From contig NZ_NOII01000001.1 in the NCBI RefSeq assembly GCF_002245695.1, forward strand, positions 682,001-746,000: DNA of 64,000 bases, written 5' to 3'. Shown here in pieces: positions 9,016-20,066 of this stretch. The DNA comes from Fictibacillus aquaticus (GTDB lineage Bacteria; Bacillota; Bacilli; Bacillales; Fictibacillaceae). The translations under genes were made by a program, and so were the position numbers. The notes beneath the pieces were generated by a model. It did no database searches and was not told the DNA's origin. It was given only the letters and a program-made list of their open reading frames with translations. Within the stretch, counting starts at the first letter, position 1. Each line of letters begins with the position of its first letter.

Positions 9016-9070
9016 TGAAAGCGCTTTTATTTGTTACCATTATAATATTATGTCACATTAACTTTGTCAA
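9016..9070 (-). promoter_or_regulatory. SR1 promoter with candidate CcpN and CcpA sites
   Basis: Reading the minus strand: a -35 TTGACA at 9065-9070, 17 bases, then -10 TATTAT at 9042-9047. Overlapping the spacer and -10 is TGTGACATAAT (9047-9057), which matches the CcpN box as I recall it (TRTGHYATAYW) at 10 of 11 positions. Just downstream, TGAAAGCGCTTTTA (plus strand, 9016-9029) matches the CcpA cre consensus at 13 of 14 positions. B. subtilis SR1 is repressed by CcpN and CcpA under glycolytic conditions, so the same control is inferred. Confidence 0.75.
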
Positions 9071-9100
9071 CCGTATTTAGTATAACACTTTTAAAAATTA

Positions 9101-9400
9101 TCACTCATACTGATGAACGGAATGATGTTTTGGAACATATTCTTCAAAAATCGAAGCAAGATTTTCCGCCTCACTAATCGATTTCAGGTGAAATACCTTT
9201 CTAATATACTCCCAGTTCTTAACATCTTCAGAATCCAGCAGTGCTGATCTTCCCGTCTGCATGCAAACGACAAGGGGCTTTCCAAAAAACATATTAGTGA
9301 ACACAATTCCAAAATCATACCTCGAAGTATCTGTTGCAAAACCTGCAAACCTTACTTTGACCTCTTCAGTTTCGTCATAAAGCTTTTCAAGCCATTCCAT
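9101..9400 (-). CDS. DUF3055 family protein
   Basis: A 99-residue soluble protein with the conserved core RYDFGIVFTNMFFGKPLVVC and MQTGRSALL, which I recognise as the DUF3055 family of Bacillaceae. No function is known. GGAGGGTG lies about 6 bases before the ATG. It lies upstream of SR1 on the same strand, separated from it by the SR1 promoter. Confidence 0.8.
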   Translation of the reverse strand: MEWLEKLYDETEEVKVRFAGFATDTSRYDFGIVFTNMFFGKPLVVCMQTGRSALLDSEDVKNWEYIRKVFHLKSISEAENLASIFEEYVPKHHSVHQYE

Positions 9401-9593
9401 AGTCCACCCTCCTTCTCATATTGACCGGGCTGCCATGTATACTGATTTATCTTATAACTATTCCCCATTTCTAAGATTATTCCGTAGTCAATTTCCTGTC
9501 TTTTCCCTAATCTTCATTTCATGAAACGTAAATTGTCAAAATCTTCTTTCAGATGGTACACTAAAATAAACAATGATTTTCAGGAGTGATCAA

Positions 9594-10022
9594 ATGGCCA
9601 ATCAAGCTTCCATTACACTTACTTCAGCTTCTGTACAGCAAAGTATCAGATTGGAAGAGGTAAAAGACCTTTTATATTATTATAAAAACATTACAGCAAA
9701 GACCGGCGATCAGTTAAATTGGCACTACGGCTCTGCAGCCTTCCCTTATGAAATCATTGAAAATAACGATGACCCGTCCACCTGGTTCTATTTAAAAGGA
9801 GAAAAGAACTCCCTTTACAACTACATTCTAATAGGCGTTGACCATCATGGTGAAATGGAAAGTGGTCAAGGCTTCAGCAAGATACATATTGCACTGACGG
9901 AAATTTCAACCCATGGTGACAAGGGAAAAGCAAATGAAATCTGCCGCTTTATCGCTTCCAAGCTTAAAGGGGAACTCACCTTATTTAATGGAAGAATCAT
10001 GCATTTTAATCTGCGCAAATAA
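9594..10022 (+). CDS. DUF1885-like soluble protein
   Basis: A 142-residue protein with a helical stretch (EEVKDLLYYYKNITAKTGDQL) followed by AAFPYEI and a beta-rich C-terminal half. I believe this is the DUF1885 family of Bacillus, a compact fold of unknown function, but I cannot run the search. The ATG at 9594 is chosen because AGGAG lies about 9 bases upstream; an earlier in-frame start at 9573 has none. It stands alone between DUF3055 (divergent) and the betaine transporter. Confidence 0.65.
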   Translation: MANQASITLTSASVQQSIRLEEVKDLLYYYKNITAKTGDQLNWHYGSAAFPYEIIENNDDPSTWFYLKGEKNSLYNYILIGVDHHGEMESGQGFSKIHIALTEISTHGDKGKANEICRFIASKLKGELTLFNGRIMHFNLRK

Positions 10023-10217
10023 ACAACCTGCTCTTTATTTGATCAAAGTAACATTCTTCTTAGATGAAAACCTTATTAATGACAGCCACTTTTCTTCAAG
10101 AACCGCCGAATATATTTAGCTTGAAGCTCAGCACATGCAGGGCTTCTTTTTTTATGCAAATCATAGCTTTCAGCTTGCATGGAAATGATAATATCAAACG
10201 CATGAAAGGGTGTATGT

Positions 10218-11717
10218 ATGAGTAAGCGGTCTAATACAGTATTTTTTGTTTCGTTGGTTATATCACTGGTCTTTATCGCTGTGGGAATTATTATTCCTGA
10301 TCAGTTCTATAAAAAGGCAACGGCCATTCAAAATTTTTTGCAGGATAAATTCGGCTGGTTTTATCTTTTATCTGCCACCATCTTTTTAGTGTTTGTTCTG
10401 TTCCTAGCGTTCAGTAAATATGGAAGGATTAAGCTGGGTGACGCTGATGAAAAACCTGAGTACAGTACGATTACTTGGTTTGCCATGCTGTTCAGTGCGG
10501 GAATGGGAATCGGGCTTGTGTTTTGGGGAGTAGCGGAGCCAATCAGCCATTTTTATGCACCGCCTGCTGGAGAAGCTTCCACTCCTGAAGCTGCACAGCT
10601 GGCTTTGCGTTACAGCTTTTTCCATTGGGGACTTCATCCATGGGCAATCTATACACTAATCGGTCTGGCTTTAGCATTCTTTAAATTCAGAAGAAATTCA
10701 CCTGGATTGATCAGTGCTATTTTCACTCCAATTCTCGGCGAAAGAGCTGAAGGTCCGATAGGAAAAACCATTGATATCATTGCCGTCATCGCCACAATTT
10801 TCGGGGTTGCTACTTCTCTCGGTTTAGGCGCAGTACAAATAAGCGGTGGAGTGTCTTACATAAGCAATATTCCAAATACGTTTATGACACAGCTTATCAT
10901 TATCGGCATCGTCACAGTTCTATTCATCTTATCAGCCCAGACAGGCTTGAATAAAGGCATAAAATATTTGAGCAACTTGAACATTATTCTCGCTGTCGCG
11001 CTCATGCTTTTCCTGCTGTTTGTATCTCAAACAAACTTTATTATGGATGTTTTCGTTCAGTCAATCGGAAATTATCTGCAGTATCTTCCTGGCATGAGTC
11101 TTCGGCTAAGCCCGTTTAAACCTTCCCAATCAGGGTGGATTCAAGGCTGGACCGTCTTTTATTGGGCATGGTGGATCGCTTGGGCGCCATTTGTTGGTAC
11201 TTTCATCGCACGTGTGTCCAAAGGCCGAACCATCCGAGAGTTCATTTTAGGTGTACTGCTTGTCCCGACAATTTTTGGTGCTCTATGGTTTTCAGTGTTT
11301 GGCGGTGCTGCTCTTCATCTTGAATTATTCAACCAGCTCGGCCTCAACAAAGTAATTGAGTCCAAAGGAACTGAAGTTGCACTTTTCGCTTTATTTGATC
11401 AGCTTCCGTTCAGTTCCATCATGTCGGTATTAGCTATATTTTTGATCAGTACCTTCTTCATTACATCTGCCGATTCCGCTACATTTGTATTAGGGATGCA
11501 GACATCAGGGGGAAGTTTAAACCCTTCAAACAAGGTTAAATTTATTTGGGGTATTATCATCTCAGCATCAGCGGCCATCCTTTTGTGGTCGGGAGGTCTG
11601 GAAGCCTTACAGACGGCATCGATCATAGTGGCATTTCCATTCACGTTTGTCATGCTGCTTATCATGGTTTCCCTGTATAAAGCCATTGCTTCTGAAACAG
11701 TTCGGAACAAAAGCTAG
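10218..11717 (+). CDS. opuD: BCCT-family glycine betaine transporter (OpuD-like)
   Basis: A 499-residue, twelve-helix membrane transporter of the betaine/carnitine/choline family, importing compatible solutes with Na+ for osmoprotection. The family signature is clear: GMGIGLVFWGVAEP in the Na+/substrate region and WTVFYWAWWIAWAPFVG in TM8, whose tryptophans form the aromatic betaine box. Glycine betaine is the likely substrate because the sequence follows OpuD, but carnitine or choline relatives are not excluded. Compared with OpuD the C-terminal tail is short (SLYKAIASETVRNKS). GAAAGGGTG precedes the ATG. Confidence 0.92.
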   Translation: MSKRSNTVFFVSLVISLVFIAVGIIIPDQFYKKATAIQNFLQDKFGWFYLLSATIFLVFVLFLAFSKYGRIKLGDADEKPEYSTITWFAMLFSAGMGIGLVFWGVAEPISHFYAPPAGEASTPEAAQLALRYSFFHWGLHPWAIYTLIGLALAFFKFRRNSPGLISAIFTPILGERAEGPIGKTIDIIAVIATIFGVATSLGLGAVQISGGVSYISNIPNTFMTQLIIIGIVTVLFILSAQTGLNKGIKYLSNLNIILAVALMLFLLFVSQTNFIMDVFVQSIGNYLQYLPGMSLRLSPFKPSQSGWIQGWTVFYWAWWIAWAPFVGTFIARVSKGRTIREFILGVLLVPTIFGALWFSVFGGAALHLELFNQLGLNKVIESKGTEVALFALFDQLPFSSIMSVLAIFLISTFFITSADSATFVLGMQTSGGSLNPSNKVKFIWGIIISASAAILLWSGGLEALQTASIIVAFPFTFVMLLIMVSLYKAIASETVRNKS

Positions 11718-11718
11718 G

Positions 11719-11970
11719 CTATAAAGATAAATGAAGCCAGCTTACAGCAGCCCATTTTCCAGCAATATACAGCAGTGTGCTTGATAGGGTAATACGAAAT
11801 GCCATTCCCTTGTTTTGGATTGAGTGCACTGTCAGCAAGTAGCCAAAATATGCGAACAAAAGCAGAAGCAGCGATTCGAAAAGATTATGATCATGTCTTG
11901 ACAATATAAGAACGAGGCTGTAAAGCACCCACAAAGCTAAATGAACAAATAATAAGAGTATGGCGGGCAT
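11719..11970 (-). CDS. Small three-helix membrane protein, unknown function
   Basis: About 83 residues with three hydrophobic segments (roughly residues 3-23, 32-50 and 58-76) and few charges. No family recognised. AAGGAGGGG precedes two possible adjacent starts, a GTG at 11973 and the ATG at 11970; both have acceptable spacing. The gene ends one base after the stop of the convergent betaine transporter, with no clear terminator between. Confidence 0.55.
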   Translation of the reverse strand: MPAILLLFVHLALWVLYSLVLILSRHDHNLFESLLLLLFAYFGYLLTVHSIQNKGMAFRITLSSTLLYIAGKWAAVSWLHLSL

Positions 11971-11999
11971 CACAAATCCCCTCCTTTATACTTATTGTA

Positions 12000-12524
12000 A
12001 ATACTATGCTTATTTCTCTTCTAAAATTCAGCTGCTTTTCATTAGCTTTAAGTGAAAAAAGCATATAAAGAAAGAAATCATTGAAGCGGTTGATCTCCGT
12101 TCCAGGCACACGCTTTCCGCGGGGTATGACGAAATGCTCGTTCAGCCCCGACAAGCAAAAGAGGAAGGGCCGGTAAGTCGGTTTTTGACTAATTGGCCAC
12201 TTGCCTTTTGACCTCGAGGGGCTAACCGTTTTCTGCTGGATAATGAAGGCTACGCAGCAAGACCTCGCCAGAAGAAAATATGTTTTCGAGGAGTCGGCAG
12301 CTTAAACTCCGATCAAATTTATCAATGATGGATCAAGTATATTTTAGCGGATGTTGAAAAGTCAGCGTAAGTATATGAACGTAGAAAGGCATTTTCCCTA
12401 AGGGGTAGACGATGAAGCATTACTAATTCCACAGAGCCAGATCAGTTGGACTTTCTTCATAACAACCTATTAAATAATCATTTCTTAGTTAAGAGCATGT
12501 TAAAAAGGTATAATTTCAAAAAAA
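12000..12524. other. Gene-free tract resembling a decayed intergenic repeat
   Basis: No convincing coding frame or RNA gene is visible. The middle part (about 12080-12320) is more GC-rich than its surroundings. It contains stretches such as TTCCAGGCACACGCTTTCCG, TTTTGACCTCGAGGGGCTA and CTACGCAGCAAGACCTCGCC. These resemble, from memory, repeated intergenic sequences spread through Bacillaceae genomes. The stretches are not arranged as a clean inverted repeat here, so this is probably a decayed or composite copy. Confidence 0.4.
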
Positions 12525-12525
12525 A

Positions 12526-12557
12526 AAAAGCTTTCCGAATAAATCGGAAAGCTTTTT
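12526..12557 (-). terminator. Terminator of the pdh operon
   Basis: A perfect stem (AAAGCTTTCCGA with TCGGAAAGCTTT) with a short AT loop and flanking A and T runs lies just beyond the pdhD stop. It ends the minus-strand pdhABCD transcript. Confidence 0.9.
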
Positions 12558-12564
12558 ATATTGA

Positions 12565-13977
12565 TTATTTTACGACATGAACAGGAAGTCCGATAGCCAC
12601 TTCAGCTGCTTCCATCGCGATTTCACCGAAAGTCGGGTGAGCGTGAATTGTCATTGCAATATCTTCAGCTGTCATGCCTGCTTCAATTGCTAACCCTAAC
12701 TCCGCGATCATATCAGAAGCATTTCCGCCTGCGATTTGGGCACCGATGATCAAACCGTCGTCTTTACGAGTGATCAGCTTCATAAAGCCGTCTGTTTCAT
12801 TCATGGAAAGCGCGCGTCCGTTTGCAGCAAACGGGAACTTAGATGCTTTCACATCAAATCCTGCTTCTTTCGCTGACTTTTCATCATAGCCTACTGTAGC
12901 AAGCTCAGGATCTGTAAACACGACAGCCGGAATCGCCATATAGTCGATTTCAGCTGCATGTCCGCTGATGACCTCAGCTGCAACTTTACCTTCATAAGAA
13001 GCTTTATGTGCAAGTGCAGGGCCTTCTACAACGTCACCAATCGCATAGATACCGTTTACGCTAGTCTGGCACTTCTTGTTGATTTTGATCAGTCCGCGTT
13101 CAGTCATTTCAACGCCAACTTGCTCAAGACCTAGTTCTTCTGTATTTGGACGGCGTCCAACTGTTACGAGCAAATAATCAGCTTCAAATGTTTTTTCTTC
13201 GCCTTTTACTTCAACCGTAACTTTTACACCGTCTTTAGTTTCTTCAACGCCTTTAGCCAGCGCTTCAGTGAATACTTCCACGTTGCCTTTTTTCTTCAAA
13301 CGCTTAGAAACAACTTGGCTCATCTGCTTTTCAAAGCCTGGAAGGATTTGCTTTCCGCCTTCAAGGACCGTAATTTCAGTTCCAAAGTTAGCGAAAGCTG
13401 TTCCAAGCTCCATTCCAATGTATCCGCCGCCGATAACAACCATTTTCTTCGGAACTTCCTGAAGCGCAAGCGCTCCAGTTGAAGAAAGGATTCTTTCGCT
13501 CCATTTAAATCCTGGAATTTCAATCGGACGGGACCCAGTCGCGATGATGCAGTTTTTGAACGTGTATGTCTGTGAAGCTTTGTCATCCATGATACGTACA
13601 GTATTTTCGTTTACAAAGTACGCTTCACCGCGGATAATTTCTACTTTGTTTCCTTTAAGAAGGCCTTCAACACCGCCAGTTAATTTCTTAACGATGCCGC
13701 CTTTCCATTCCTGAACTTTAGAAAAATCAACTGTCACGTTATCAACAGAGATTCCCATGTCTTCAGAATGTTTAGCGTGTTCAACACGGTGTCCAGCGTT
13801 GATCAAAGCTTTAGAAGGGATACAGCCGACATTTAGACAAACGCCGCCCATTTCTGCCTTTTCCGCTACTGCTACTTTTTGTCCAAGCTGTGCCGCACGG
13901 ATCGCAGCTACATATCCCCCAGGGCCTGAACCAATAATCAGTGTGTCTAATTCGATCGGAAAATCTCCTACTACCAT
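12565..13977 (-). CDS. pdhD: Dihydrolipoamide dehydrogenase, PDH E3
   Basis: The 470-residue FAD enzyme reoxidises dihydrolipoyl groups on E2 and passes electrons to NAD+. FAD-binding [17 protein letters not shown] opens the protein. The redox disulfide motif is [15 protein letters not shown]. The NAD-binding site is [16 protein letters not shown], and the interface catalytic His-Glu pair lies in [18 protein letters not shown] lies about 9 bases before the ATG. It follows pdhC by only four bases in the operon and may also serve other 2-oxoacid dehydrogenases. Confidence 0.97.
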   Translation of the reverse strand: MVVGDFPIELDTLIIGSGPGGYVAAIRAAQLGQKVAVAEKAEMGGVCLNVGCIPSKALINAGHRVEHAKHSEDMGISVDNVTVDFSKVQEWKGGIVKKLTGGVEGLLKGNKVEIIRGEAYFVNENTVRIMDDKASQTYTFKNCIIATGSRPIEIPGFKWSERILSSTGALALQEVPKKMVVIGGGYIGMELGTAFANFGTEITVLEGGKQILPGFEKQMSQVVSKRLKKKGNVEVFTEALAKGVEETKDGVKVTVEVKGEEKTFEADYLLVTVGRRPNTEELGLEQVGVEMTERGLIKINKKCQTSVNGIYAIGDVVEGPALAHKASYEGKVAAEVISGHAAEIDYMAIPAVVFTDPELATVGYDEKSAKEAGFDVKASKFPFAANGRALSMNETDGFMKLITRKDDGLIIGAQIAGGNASDMIAELGLAIEAGMTAEDIAMTIHAHPTFGEIAMEAAEVAIGLPVHVVK

Positions 13978-13981
13978 CTTT

Positions 13982-15313
13982 TTACGCCTCCATTACTAAT
14001 AGTTGTGGATCGTTCAACAAGCGTTTAATGTGGTTGAGTGCGTTTTGAGCCGTTGCACCATCGATCAGACGGTGGTCAAAGCTTAGAGAAAGCGCAAGAA
14101 CTGGAGCTACTACAACTTCTCCATTTTTCACTACAGCTTTTTCAGCAATGCGCCCGATGCCTAAGATAGCTACTTCCGGATGATTGATAACCGGTGTAAA
14201 CCACTGTCCGCCTGCAGAACCGATATTCGTGATCGTGCAAGTTCCGCCTTTCATGTCATCGCCTGAAAGTTTGCCGTCACGTGCTTTTGTAGCCAATTCA
14301 TTGATTTCAGAAGAAATTTTGAAAATAGACTTACGGTCAGCTTCCTTAACAACTGGTACCATCAAGCCGTTATCTGTATCAGCTGCAATACCGATATTGA
14401 AATAGTGTTTGTACACGATTTCTTCGTTTGCATCATCGATAGAAGCATTTAGCGCTGGGTATTCACGAAGAGCAGAAGTAAGCGCCTTTACCACGTAAGG
14501 AAGGTAAGTAAGCTTAATGCCTTTGTCAGCCGCTACAGATTTGAACTTCTTGCGGTGTGCGACAAGATCTGTCACGTCCACTTCATCCATCAACGTAACG
14601 TGAGGAGCAGTGTGCTTGGAATTAACCATCGCTTTAGAGATCGCTTTGCGGATGCCTTTGATCTTTTCACGTGTTTCCTGCTCTCCAGCCGGAATTGCTT
14701 TAGGAGCTTCTTTCTTCGTTTCTGCAGCTTTCGGTGCTTCTTCCGCACCCTTAGCTTCTGCTGCAGCCGGCGCTTCTCCTCCGCCACTTACGAACTTATC
14801 TACATCTTCTTTAAGCACTCGTCCGTTGTCTCCTGAACCTTGTACTTTGCGGATGTCGATGCCCTTTTCGCGCGCGTATTTACGTACAGAAGGCATAGCG
14901 ATAACACGCTTTGTTTCATCAACAGGCTCTTCTTTTACTTCTTCTTGTGCAGGAGCTTCTGTTTTAGCTTCTGTTTTAGCTTCTGTTTTAGCTTCAGGAG
15001 CTTTCTCTTCTGCTTTAGGCTGCTCAGGTGCTTTCTCTTCGTCGTCATGACCGTGTGCAGAAGCTGGCGCTTCACCTTCAAAGTCGATTGTAACAAGAAC
15101 GTCACCGACTACAGCAACTGTTCCTTCGTCAACTTTAACCTCTAAAATTTTACCGTCTACAGGTGATGGAATCTCAACAACTGCTTTATCATTTTGAACT
15201 TCAAGAAGAATGTCATCTTCCTTTACTTCGTCACCTGGCTTAACAAACCACTTAACGATTTCACCTTCATGGATTCCTTCTCCAATGTCGGGAAGCTTGA
15301 ATTCAAATGCCAC
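13982..15313 (-). CDS. pdhC: Dihydrolipoamide acetyltransferase, PDH E2
   Basis: The 443-residue E2 core of pyruvate dehydrogenase has one lipoyl domain (residues about 1-78, lipoyl lysine in [10 protein letters not shown]), a flexible Ala/Glu/Lys/Pro linker containing three tandem KTEA units, and an E3-binding domain ([17 protein letters not shown]). A second linker and the acyltransferase domain follow, with active-site [10 protein letters not shown]. One lipoyl domain is standard for Gram-positive E2 proteins. It sits between pdhB (about 100 bases upstream) and pdhD. Confidence 0.97.
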   Translation of the reverse strand: MAFEFKLPDIGEGIHEGEIVKWFVKPGDEVKEDDILLEVQNDKAVVEIPSPVDGKILEVKVDEGTVAVVGDVLVTIDFEGEAPASAHGHDDEEKAPEQPKAEEKAPEAKTEAKTEAKTEAPAQEEVKEEPVDETKRVIAMPSVRKYAREKGIDIRKVQGSGDNGRVLKEDVDKFVSGGGEAPAAAEAKGAEEAPKAAETKKEAPKAIPAGEQETREKIKGIRKAISKAMVNSKHTAPHVTLMDEVDVTDLVAHRKKFKSVAADKGIKLTYLPYVVKALTSALREYPALNASIDDANEEIVYKHYFNIGIAADTDNGLMVPVVKEADRKSIFKISSEINELATKARDGKLSGDDMKGGTCTITNIGSAGGQWFTPVINHPEVAILGIGRIAEKAVVKNGEVVVAPVLALSLSFDHRLIDGATAQNALNHIKRLLNDPQLLVMEA

Positions 15314-15415
15314 AATAACGCCTCCTAGTAATCAAGTTTAACATACTTGCCTATTTTAAAAGGCTGAAAAAGAAATCGGTTTCCGTCATTCTCTTTCAGC
15401 ATTACGTTGTATTAT

Positions 15416-16393
15416 TTAAAAGTTGTAGACTTTCTTCGCTTTTTCCACGATATCTTTGTGGTCAGGCAGCCAAACGTCCTCCGCAGATGCGAACGGGAAT
15501 ACTGTATCTGGTGCTGTTACGCGAAGAACAGGAGCCTCAAGGCTAAGAATCGCGCGGTCATTGATTTCCGCAACAACGAACGCTCCAATTCCTGCTTGCT
15601 TCTGAGCTTCTTGAACAACGATCGCGCGTCCTGTCTTTTCAACAGAAGCAATAATTGTGTCAATATCAAGCGGGCTGATTGTACGAAGGTCGATAACTTC
15701 AGCAGAAATGCCTTCTTTCTCAAGTTCTTCAGCAGCTTTAAGAGAAGCATGGACCATAGCGCCGTAAGTAATGATAGAAACATCTTTACCTTCACGCTTG
15801 ACATCTGCTTTCCCGATCTCAATTGTGTACTCTTCCTCAGGAACTTCTCCACGGAACGAGCGGTAAAGCTTCATATGCTCAAGGAATACAACCGGATCGT
15901 TGTCACGGATTGCTGAGATCAAAAGACCTTTTGCATCATAAGGTGTTGACGGGATGATGACCTTAATTCCCGGAGACTGATACATTAATCCTTCTAAAGA
16001 ATCAGCGTGAAGCTCAGGCGTCTTAACACCGCCTCCGAATGGAGAACGGATAGTCACAGGCGAGTTGTATACTCCGCCAGAACGATAGCGCATACGTGCC
16101 ATCTGTGCAACAACAGAATCCATTACTTCGAACAAGAAGCCGAAGAACTGAATTTCCATGACTGGACGGAATCCTGTCATTCCAAGACCTAATGCAAGAC
16201 CGCCGATACCTGACTCAGCTAGCGGCGTGTCAAAAACACGGTCTTCGCCAAATTCTTTTTGAAGGCCTTCCGTTGCACGGAATACGCCTCCGTTTTGACC
16301 AACGTCTTCACCGAAAACAAGAACGTTCTCGTTATTTTTAAGTTCAGTGCGCATCGCATCCGTGATGGCCTGGATCATGGTCATTTGAGCCAT
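15416..16393 (-). CDS. pdhB: Pyruvate dehydrogenase E1 beta subunit
   Basis: The 325-residue transketolase-like beta subunit pairs with PdhA to form the ThDP site. Typical stretches are [15 protein letters not shown], the ThDP-ring contact region [16 protein letters not shown], and [20 protein letters not shown]. The C-terminal transketolase domain reads [19 protein letters not shown]. Only one base separates it from the pdhA stop, showing tight coupling, while about 100 bases separate it from pdhC. Confidence 0.96.
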   Translation of the reverse strand: MAQMTMIQAITDAMRTELKNNENVLVFGEDVGQNGGVFRATEGLQKEFGEDRVFDTPLAESGIGGLALGLGMTGFRPVMEIQFFGFLFEVMDSVVAQMARMRYRSGGVYNSPVTIRSPFGGGVKTPELHADSLEGLMYQSPGIKVIIPSTPYDAKGLLISAIRDNDPVVFLEHMKLYRSFRGEVPEEEYTIEIGKADVKREGKDVSIITYGAMVHASLKAAEELEKEGISAEVIDLRTISPLDIDTIIASVEKTGRAIVVQEAQKQAGIGAFVVAEINDRAILSLEAPVLRVTAPDTVFPFASAEDVWLPDHKDIVEKAKKVYNF

Positions 16394-16394
16394 A

Positions 16395-18009
<1,615 letters not shown>

Positions 18010-18561
18010 ATGCTGACAATGAAAGATATCGTAAGAGAAGGGCACCCAGCTCTTAGAGAAAAATCTGCTGATGTGCCGCTTCCTATAAGTGAAGAAGATA
18101 AAAAGACAGCCCAGTTACTGCTTGAATATGTAATAAACAGCCAAGATCCAGAGGTTGGTCCTAAATTCGGTCTGCGTCCAGGTGTCGGCCTGGCTGCTCC
18201 TCAGATAGGGATTACAAAACGAATTATCGCTGTCCATGTAGAAGATGAGAACGGCAAGCTTTACAGTTGTGCGATGATCAACCCTAAAATCATCAGTCAT
18301 TCTGTCCAGTTAACATACCTCGAAAGCGGAGAAGGGTGTTTATCCGTTGACCGTGAAGTGCCAGGTTATGTTCCGAGATATGCAAAATTGACCGTGAAAG
18401 GCTACTCTCCTGAAGGAGAATTGATAGAGTTTAAACTGAAGGGAATGCCAGGAATTGTCTTTCAGCATGAAATTGATCATTTAGATGGCATTATGTTTTA
18501 CGACAAGATTAATAAAGAAAACCCTTTTCAGCCTCCTTCACAAGTACCTGCAGGCCGATAA
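18010..18561 (+). CDS. def: Peptide deformylase
   Basis: The 183-residue metallo-enzyme removes the formyl group from nascent proteins. All three class II deformylase motifs are seen: GVGLAAPQIG, EGCLSV (metal Cys) and QHEIDHLDG (metal His residues with catalytic Glu). The sequence follows B. subtilis DefB, including the LRPGVGLAAPQI insertion typical of type 2 enzymes. The ATG at 18010 follows a GGGGGGAT ribosome site; an upstream in-frame start at 17992 lies before that site. Confidence 0.95.
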   Translation: MLTMKDIVREGHPALREKSADVPLPISEEDKKTAQLLLEYVINSQDPEVGPKFGLRPGVGLAAPQIGITKRIIAVHVEDENGKLYSCAMINPKIISHSVQLTYLESGEGCLSVDREVPGYVPRYAKLTVKGYSPEGELIEFKLKGMPGIVFQHEIDHLDGIMFYDKINKENPFQPPSQVPAGR

Positions 18562-18623
18562 ACCGCGTTTGCAGCAAAAATTCGCTCGAGTCAAAATGAA
18601 TTACAATTGAACATTTGCAAAAC

Positions 18624-18655
18624 AAAAAAATCTGCGGTGTACGCAGATTTTTTTT
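18624..18655. terminator. Bidirectional terminator, def and DMT exporter
   Basis: A short strong stem (ATCTGCG with CGCAGAT) with a 5-base loop is flanked by an A-run and eight T residues. It serves def on the plus strand and the convergent exporter gene on the minus strand. Confidence 0.85.
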
Positions 18656-19559
18656 ATGCCGTCAGCTTATTGTTTTTTTGCCGGACTTCTCTCTTTTTCC
18701 TAGTTGATAAATAAATTCCCGCAAGTATTAAGAAAAGTCCAGCAGCCATATGAAGTGTTACTTTTTCACCGAGCAATGCAGCGCCCCATGCAACGGCAGT
18801 TACTGGCACTAAATACGTCACTAATGTGGCCAGTTCTGCTGATCCTTTTTGAATCAAATAATAATAGAGCAGATAAGCGATTCCGCCACCGAATGAACCT
18901 AATCCTATTAATGAGATAATCGATGTTCCATTCAAGTGTACAAATACCCCTCCCGTCAACAGGCTTCCGGCAAAACCTGTCAGCATGCTGGCAAACAGCG
19001 TGGACATCGATATCACCCACACTCCTGCGTCTTGAAGGTGCCGTTTTGCAAAATGCGAGCTGAATCCATAACAAAACGTGCCGCAAAGCATAAGAATGAC
19101 ACCATAGATTACCTCTTTGTTTCCTGCACCAGATCCATCAAACCCAGACAGTGCAACAATTCCGCAAAAGCCGATTATAATTCCTGACCATTGAATCACT
19201 CTTAATTTGGAGCCAAATGCGAGAACACCTATTACAGTAGCCCAAAGCGGTGTCGTAGCATTCAGGATGGCTGCAAGGCTGCTCGGAAGGAACCTTTCAC
19301 TTAATGCAATCAATCCCCATGGGATACCAGCATTCATGATTCCAACGAAAAGCAGAAGACCATACGGCTGCTCTTTCCAGCTGATCTTTATTTTTTTCAC
19401 GAAATATATAACAGCAAGAGCTGCCAGTCCAAAAAGGCTTCTATATAATACGATCTGCCACGGACTCAAATCCTCAAGCAATACCTTGATGAACATGAAG
19501 GACATTCCCCATATTATGCTCAGCCCGATTAATGCTGCTGCAAGTCTGATAACTGCCAC
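18654..19559 (-). CDS. EamA/DMT-family transporter
   Basis: A 301-residue protein with ten predicted transmembrane segments arranged as two EamA repeats, the fold of drug/metabolite exporters. The N-terminal repeat carries the typical LIGLSIIWGMSFMFIKVLLE and a conserved YRSLFGL loop. The C-terminal repeat contains TLVTYLVPVTAVAWGAALLGE. The tail is basic (STRKKREVRQKNNK). The start is a GTG at 19559 whose ribosome site (AAGGGAGA) is unusually close, so the exact start is unsure. Substrate unknown; metabolites or amino acids are usual for the family. Confidence 0.85.
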   Translation of the reverse strand: MAVIRLAAALIGLSIIWGMSFMFIKVLLEDLSPWQIVLYRSLFGLAALAVIYFVKKIKISWKEQPYGLLLFVGIMNAGIPWGLIALSERFLPSSLAAILNATTPLWATVIGVLAFGSKLRVIQWSGIIIGFCGIVALSGFDGSGAGNKEVIYGVILMLCGTFCYGFSSHFAKRHLQDAGVWVISMSTLFASMLTGFAGSLLTGGVFVHLNGTSIISLIGLGSFGGGIAYLLYYYLIQKGSAELATLVTYLVPVTAVAWGAALLGEKVTLHMAAGLFLILAGIYLSTRKKREVRQKNNKLTA

Positions 19560-19647
19560 TCTCCCTTGAAGAATTATGTGCCATCATTTTCCTGAACCTT
19601 TTTCATTGAAGTTGAGCATCCTAAGAAAAAAATGTGGTGGTGCGGAT

Positions 19648-19725
19648 ATGAAAAGAAGAAAACGGTGGCTGCAAAAATTAAAAAAGATGCTTAAGCCCTC
19701 TTTGCCTGAACCTGCAATTAATTAA
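19648..19725 (+). CDS. Possible 25-residue basic peptide
   Basis: A short frame begins MKRRKRWLQKLKKMLK and ends in a proline-containing tail (PSLPEPAIN). GGTGG lies about 9 bases before the ATG. The first 16 residues would form a strongly cationic amphipathic helix. It lies between the DMT exporter (divergent) and rpoY. No homologue is known to me; it may be chance, and only expression data could settle it. Confidence 0.3.
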   Translation: MKRRKRWLQKLKKMLKPSLPEPAIN

Positions 19726-19853
19726 TGAAGCAGTTTCACCCTGTATGAAGCAGGTAAAAATAAGGGTAAAATGAAAATTAATGAAAAACAAAGCTATTTC
19801 ATTTATAATAAAACGAAGATTATATAAATACTAGCACGGCGAGGAGAATAAAA

Positions 19854-20063
19854 ATGATTTTTAAAGTATATTTTCAAGATTTTGCAAATGAAGTGCCTAT
19901 TAGAGAAAACACGAAAGCCATTTACGTGGAAGCAGGTTCTATTGCAGAAGTTCGCAACAAACTAAAAGACCGCTCTTATAACATTGAATTCATCCAGGAA
20001 ATCAAAGGTGACTTCCTTGACTATGAAAAGGCGTCTGACTCTTACGTATTGGAGAATGTATAA
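19854..20063 (+). CDS. rpoY: RNA polymerase epsilon subunit
   Basis: Sixty-nine residues matching the small epsilon subunit (B. subtilis YkzG/RpoY) found only in Firmicutes, which binds core RNA polymerase and resembles phage Gp2-type proteins. The opening MIFKVYFQDFANEVPIREN and acidic C-terminus are typical. GAGGAG precedes the ATG. It overlaps nothing but is three bases from rnjA, the standard operon pairing. Confidence 0.93.
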   Translation: MIFKVYFQDFANEVPIRENTKAIYVEAGSIAEVRNKLKDRSYNIEFIQEIKGDFLDYEKASDSYVLENV

Positions 20064-20066
20064 TTT

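Larger units (their letters stand above)
8821..9035 (-). ncRNA. SR1: SR1 dual-function small RNA
   Basis: A minus-strand transcription unit of about 210 bases has a sigma-A promoter (TTGACA, 17-base spacing, TATTAT) at 9042-9070, encodes the SR1P peptide and ends in a strong terminator at 8821. Size, location next to speA and the encoded peptide all match B. subtilis SR1 (about 205 nt). That RNA base-pairs with ahrC mRNA to block AhrC translation and encodes a peptide that binds GapA. The 5' end here is inferred from the promoter and could be off by a few bases. Whether ahrC pairing is conserved cannot be judged from this window. Confidence 0.8.

Noticed and set aside
14555-15145. Long plus-strand frames opposite pdhC, rich in Cys, Phe or Ser
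   Set aside because: These are shadows of the Ala/Glu/Lys linkers of E2; codon pattern and lack of a start site exclude genes.
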